This document shows positions 60,660-64,000 of a stretch of DNA of 64,000 nt, one piece after another. Source of the DNA: Microvirga sp. VF16. Lineage in GTDB: Bacteria > Pseudomonadota > Alphaproteobacteria > Rhizobiales > Beijerinckiaceae. Made by a program: the position numbers and the translations under genes. Position 1 is the first letter of the stretch; every line of letters begins with the position of its first letter. The notes below the pieces were generated by a model. That model was not told the origin of the DNA. It saw only the letters and a list, made by a program, of their open reading frames with translations, and did no database searches. The DNA lies in assembly GCF_016864375.1 (NCBI RefSeq), contig NZ_CP069355.1:868001-932000 (forward strand), written 5' to 3'.

Positions 60660-60908
60660 GAGGTGTAAGTCCTTGATCACCTGAGACGGCACGCCGAGCT
60701 CCTTGCTCGCGCCCTTGGTCAAATCGCGCAGCTGCTTCCCCGTCGCCCATTTCGGGCCACGGCGAGTGGACCACTCGCCGATCTCGTTGACGTAGTTCCA
60801 GACCGTATTGGTGGCGATGCCAAGGGCAACCAGGTGCTTGCCGCTCGTCGCGTCCTTCACGCGATAGCTGAACGTCAGATACGCAGACTCTGGGTCCCTT
60901 CCGGCCAT
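60660..60908 (-). pseudogene. TnpB/OrfB (IS200/IS605-type) N-terminal fragment
   Basis: From an ATG at 60908, about 80 residues resemble the N-terminus of TnpB-type RNA-guided nucleases: YLTFSYRVKDATSGKHLVAL, ATNTVWNYVNEIGEWSTRRG, WATGKQLRDLTKGASKELGV. The frame then runs into sequence antisense to the copy C terminator and ends without the RuvC or zinc-finger domains. A truncated relic; its 3' breakpoint falls at or next to the repeat element. Confidence 0.65.
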
Positions 60909-61031
60909 GGCTCCCGATACACGCTCGCAATGGCCAAGGTTCAAGCCAGATTCAAAAGATGATGCGGCTCACGCCGCATGCGCCTATCCATGCTCGCCCT
61001 GAAGCGAAGAGGGCTTTCGGCGCAATCTTTG

Positions 61032-61196
61032 CTAAATAGCATCGACCCTGGGAAGAGGGCTCCAACCACTGTCCGGTGTCAGGGCATCCGTGTTGACACT
61101 CACCTCGATGTCGTCCTTGATGCGCTGGCGCTGACGGGTGAGCGCATCGACGATGCTCTCGTTTCCACGTCCGTCTGCCGCACATTCATTGGCCAT
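61032..61196 (-). CDS. Hypothetical 54-aa ORF divergent from queC
   Basis: A minus-strand ORF (MANECAADGRGNESIVDALT, then RQRQRIKDDIEVSVNTDAL) with GC-rich codon positions typical of genuine genes in this window. Start codon is 46 bp from queC. SD is weak. No family recognised. Overlapping frames on the plus strand upstream of queC look worse. Confidence 0.35.
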   Translation of the reverse strand: MANECAADGRGNESIVDALTRQRQRIKDDIEVSVNTDALTPDSGWSPLPRVDAI

Positions 61197-61241
61197 GAGC
61201 CGATCCGGTCGCAGCCTACCCGGTCAAAACAAGGAGCCCTC

Positions 61242-61997
61242 ATGAACGCTCTCGTCATCTGTTCGGGCGGAATGGATTCCATTGCCTTGGCGCACAAGAT
61301 TGCGGCTGAACGAGCTCTCACGCGCCCCGTGTCATTCGACTATGGCCAGCGTCATAAAAAGGAGCTCGACTCCACGCGGGCCTGCGCCGCCCGCTTCGGC
61401 GTGCCACAAGACGTTAAAGACGTTATCGACATCTCTGCCGTGAGACGCCTCCTGACGGGATCGGCGCTGACCGACAGCGGCTCTGTTCCCAAAGAGCATC
61501 ATGCGGAAGACCTCATGCGGATTGCCGTCGTGCCGAACCGCAACGCCATCATGCTGGCGATTGCCTTTGGCATAGCTGCCGCCGAGCAGGCCGAGTCCGT
61601 GGCGGCGGCCGTCCATGGGGATGACCGCTTCATTTATCCAGACTACCATCCCGACTTCGTCGAAGCTTTCGCGACGACGCCACGCCACGCCTTCGGTGAA
61701 ATGCCGAAGATCGCTCTCTACACGCCCTTCATTCGACGGGTCAAAGCCGACATTGTGCGCGAGGGCGCTCGGCTCGGCGTGCCTTGTGCCGAAACCTGGT
61801 CCTGCTCCCAGGGCGGTGATCATCATTGCGGCCGCTGTGGCACCTGCCTCGAGTGGCGCGAGGCGTTCCTCCTCGCGGACGTGGAGGATCCCACGCCGTA
61901 TGAAAAACCAGATTATTGGGTCGAAGCCTGCCGGGAGCACCAGGAAAAGCAGCCCTCCCGAGGCTCGGAACTGGCAATCGCGGGACCAATGAAATGA
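61242..61997 (+). CDS. queC: 7-cyano-7-deazaguanine (preQ0) synthase
   Basis: Converts 7-carboxy-7-deazaguanine to preQ0 with ATP and ammonia in queuosine synthesis. 251 residues from the ATG at 61242 (AAGGAG SD); the frame is open further upstream but not protein-like. The PP-loop is ICSGGMDSIALAHK; FDYGQRHKKEL and PNRNAIMLAIAFGIAAAEQA follow; the C-terminal zinc site is in WSCSQGGDHHCGRCGTCLEW. No queD, queE or folE is nearby. Confidence 0.95.
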   Translation: MNALVICSGGMDSIALAHKIAAERALTRPVSFDYGQRHKKELDSTRACAARFGVPQDVKDVIDISAVRRLLTGSALTDSGSVPKEHHAEDLMRIAVVPNRNAIMLAIAFGIAAAEQAESVAAAVHGDDRFIYPDYHPDFVEAFATTPRHAFGEMPKIALYTPFIRRVKADIVREGARLGVPCAETWSCSQGGDHHCGRCGTCLEWREAFLLADVEDPTPYEKPDYWVEACREHQEKQPSRGSELAIAGPMK

Positions 61998-62017
61998 GCT
62001 CGTTAGAGGATGGACGA

Positions 62018-62662
62018 ATGAACCTTGAGGCACGCCGCAGGATCGAGGGTCTTGCGGTTTTCGTGGGCTTTACCGCTTGTATTCCAGCCGCCAACTGGAT
62101 GATCGGCCATGTCGGCAGGGTTTGTGTTCTGGACGGTCCCTGTCTGATCCCAGTTGCGCCAGACTTGGCCGCGCCCAGCGGTGTCCTCGTCGTCGGTCTG
62201 GCACTGGTGCTGCGCGATCTGGTTCAGCGGCGTCTGGGACGGTATTGGGCCCTGGCCGCGATTGGCCTTGGGGCGGTTCTGTCAGCAGCTTTCGCGCCAC
62301 CGGCGCTTGTGCTCGCCTCGATAGCGGCCTTCCTGCTGTCCGAACTGACCGACCTGGCCGTCTACACACCGCTGCAGCAGAGGGGGCTGATCCTGGCTGT
62401 GATGGCAAGCAGCGTCATCGGTCCCGTGATCGACAGCATTGTCTTCCTGGCTCCGGCGTTCGGCAGCCTGCAATTCCTGCTGCCGCAGGTTCTTGGCAAA
62501 GCCTGGATGGTGTTATTGAGCATTCCCGCAATGTCCTGGCTGCGCCAGCGTGATGAGCGGATTCGCATGCCGGTGCGAATGCGATGGGTCTGTGCCTCAG
62601 CCTCAGTTTCGCACGCAGCCGCTTTTCCGCACCGCTTATTGGCTGAGGCAAGCACACCATGA
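62018..62662 (+). CDS. VUT-family (YhhQ-like) queuosine precursor transporter
   Basis: 214 residues, polytopic: hydrophobic segments around GLAVFVGFTACIPAANWMIG, GVLVVGLALVLRDLVQRRLG (family motif region), ALAAIGLGAVLSAAFAPPAL, LSELTDLAVYTPLQ, and GPVIDSIVFLAPAFG. YhhQ-type proteins import preQ0/preQ1. Its position one base from queC supports this. The start at 62018 has GAGGA seven bases upstream; an ATG at 61994 overlapping the queC stop is the alternative. Confidence 0.85.
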   Translation: MNLEARRRIEGLAVFVGFTACIPAANWMIGHVGRVCVLDGPCLIPVAPDLAAPSGVLVVGLALVLRDLVQRRLGRYWALAAIGLGAVLSAAFAPPALVLASIAAFLLSELTDLAVYTPLQQRGLILAVMASSVIGPVIDSIVFLAPAFGSLQFLLPQVLGKAWMVLLSIPAMSWLRQRDERIRMPVRMRWVCASASVSHAAAFPHRLLAEASTP

Positions 62663-62698
62663 ACGCCAATCTTGATCCGATTTTCGACGGCTGATGTC

Positions 62699-64000
62699 AT
62701 GCGACCTCCGATCCATCTCGAACATCTCGGTGGCCTTGACGCGTTCACTTGCGCGCGGACATTGTCGCACCTGCCCGATCTGCTGTTCCTGGATAGCGCT
62801 CGGCACCATCCTGGGCTCGGGCGCTCCTCCTTCGTCGCCGCCGACCCGTTCGGCCGGTTTGTCGTGCAGGATGGACGAGCATTGTGGAACGGCGACCCCT
62901 TGCCTCAACCACCCCTATCCGCACTGCGCTCACTGTTAGATCGGTACCGCCAATCGAGAGTCGACCGCCTGCCGCCCTTCCAAGGGGGTGCAGCAGGCTA
63001 TCTGGCCTATGATTTCCGGCACACCCTCGAGAGGCTCACACCGGCGCCGGTCGACGTCTCATGCCCAGAGGCCGTGCTCCCATTCTACGATGTCGTCGTG
63101 AGCTTCGATCACCGGAGTGGCGACGCATGGCTGATTTCAACCGGTTGGCCAGAGCAGGATCCCGACAGACGCCAGAAGCGGGCTGCAGCGCGCGCTCGGT
63201 ACTTTCGGAGGCTTCTCGGGCATGCCCCGCGCCCGCTCCGTGACTGCGATCTGGTGAGTCCATGGACGTCGAACTTTTCCGCTAGCGGCTACGGGGAGGC
63301 CGTCACCGCCGTGATCGACTCGATCTTGGCCGGAGACATCTTCCAGGCGAATATTGCCCAGCGCTTTACCGCTCGGGTTTCCAATGAGTTCGACGCGCTT
63401 GCCTTCTACGACCGCCTCCGCCACGTCAATCCGGCAACCTTTGGCGCTTTTCTCGCCTTTGGCGAGACGACGATTGCCTCGAGCTCACCCGAGCGCTTTG
63501 TGAAGGTTGACCGGGGCGATGTCGAAACCCGCCCGATCAAGGGCACAGCGGCACGCTCCTCCGAGCAGCGGCGCGACCAAAACCTGGCGGAGGTGCTGCT
63601 GCGCTCCGAAAAGGATCGGGCCGAGAACCTCATGATCGTCGACCTCCTGCGCAATGACCTGTCGCGGGTGTGCAAGCCACATACGGTGCTCACGCCGGTG
63701 CTGTGCGGCTTGGAGAGCTATGCGGCCGTCCACCATCTCGTCTCGGTCGTCGAGGGTCAACTCGATTCAGGCTTTACGGCGACCGACGTGATGGCGGCCT
63801 GTTTCCCGGGAGGGTCGATCACGGGCGCTCCGAAGATCCGGGCCATGGAGATCATCACCCAGATCGAACGCTGTGCCCGGCAGGTCTATTGTGGTTCCAT
63901 CGGCTACTTTGGCTTCGATGGAACCACTGACACGAACATCGCGATCCGGACCGTCATGCTGAAAGACCGATCAGCGGTGTTTCACGCGGGCGGTGGGATC
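62699..64000 (+). CDS. pabB: Aminodeoxychorismate synthase component I, 3' end outside window
   Basis: The open frame from the ATG at 62699 reads through the window end (434 codons so far). It belongs to the chorismate-binding family: GGAAGYLAYDFRHTLERL, ILAGDIFQANIAQRFTARV, SSSPERFVKVDRGDVETRP, FPGGSITGAPKIRAMEII and GYFGFDGTTDTNIAIRT. The diagnostic PIKGT lysine is in RPIKGTAAR, which separates PabB (covalent-lysine type) from anthranilate synthase (PIAGT). With a PabA amidotransferase and PabC it makes p-aminobenzoate for folate. It follows the queuosine-transporter gene by 36 bp. Confidence 0.95.
   Translation, partial: MRPPIHLEHLGGLDAFTCARTLSHLPDLLFLDSARHHPGLGRSSFVAADPFGRFVVQDGRALWNGDPLPQPPLSALRSLLDRYRQSRVDRLPPFQGGAAGYLAYDFRHTLERLTPAPVDVSCPEAVLPFYDVVVSFDHRSGDAWLISTGWPEQDPDRRQKRAAARARYFRRLLGHAPRPLRDCDLVSPWTSNFSASGYGEAVTAVIDSILAGDIFQANIAQRFTARVSNEFDALAFYDRLRHVNPATFGAFLAFGETTIASSSPERFVKVDRGDVETRPIKGTAARSSEQRRDQNLAEVLLRSEKDRAENLMIVDLLRNDLSRVCKPHTVLTPVLCGLESYAAVHHLVSVVEGQLDSGFTATDVMAACFPGGSITGAPKIRAMEIITQIERCARQVYCGSIGYFGFDGTTDTNIAIRTVMLKDRSAVFHAGGGI

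Noticed and set aside
60978..61241. preQ1 riboswitch before queC
   Set aside because: I looked for the compact C-rich stem, A-rich tail and SD overlap of preQ1 aptamers and did not find them; a divergent small ORF occupies part of the region.
1..64000. CRISPR arrays, rRNA operons, prophage structural genes
   Set aside because: None seen: no regularly spaced direct repeats, no rRNA signatures, no capsid, terminase or integrase genes.

Overview
The window reads as an accessory-rich stretch of a high-GC alphaproteobacterium, most likely a member of the Hyphomicrobiales (Methylobacteriaceae/Microvirga- or Bosea-like). This placement is an inference from codon style, the family mix (malate synthase G, ETF/ETF-QO, DUF6429 beside IS66, many Lrp/IclR regulators) and the density of mobile elements. 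Compact high-GC blocks (glcB; etfB-etfA-ETF-QO; panB-panC; queC-pabB) alternate with less GC-rich catabolic blocks and long gene-poor spacers, giving a patchwork look.

Layout. 1-1.8 kb: end of an IS66-type element. 2.6-11.3 kb: an amino-acid island with an Lrp-type regulator, a fold-IV aminotransferase, Kbl (makes glycine), a tandem glycine riboswitch in front of a DadA-like FAD oxidoreductase, malate synthase G and RidA. Read together this is a plausible glycine to glyoxylate to malate route. 11.36-14.76 kb: an IS5-like element with inverted repeats and a candidate 4-bp target duplication, itself split by a group II intron and carrying a frameshift. 14.9-25.6 kb: an M20 amidohydrolase divergent from a second Lrp, then an operon of metal-dependent amidohydrolase, CobW-type metallochaperone and a peptide ABC importer. 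25.75-31.13 kb: a complete-looking group II intron followed by a second IS5-like element interrupted by an IS110. 31.2-39.7 kb: IclR regulator, polar-amino-acid binding protein, aldehyde dehydrogenase, class-III aminotransferase, DAO-type oxidoreductase, ABC ATPase and two permeases. 40.6-47.9 kb: PcaR-like regulator divergent from pcaIJF, then etfB-etfA-ETF-QO and an internally deleted ppdK relic. 48.2-55.9 kb: alanine dehydrogenase, a Crp/Fnr regulator, an odd CAU tRNA-like gene, an aldehyde dehydrogenase with an altered catalytic residue, and an MFS exporter. 56.8-64 kb: panB-panC, a chorismate-lyase-like gene, two small hypotheticals, queC with a queuosine-precursor transporter, and pabB running off the window.

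The least expected signals are small. A family of three dispersed elements (10.3, 51.2 and 60.4 kb) each carries a short ORF ending in a shared peptide, a hairpin with compensatory base changes that presents a CCTCCC loop, and an intrinsic terminator. Two paralogous 37-codon membrane-peptide ORFs (50.9 and 60.0 kb) lie just upstream of two of these elements. An identical 15-bp palindrome (TACCGAAAAACGGTA on one strand) sits in the promoters of two different ABC binding-protein genes, with a degenerate copy before the amidohydrolase operon.
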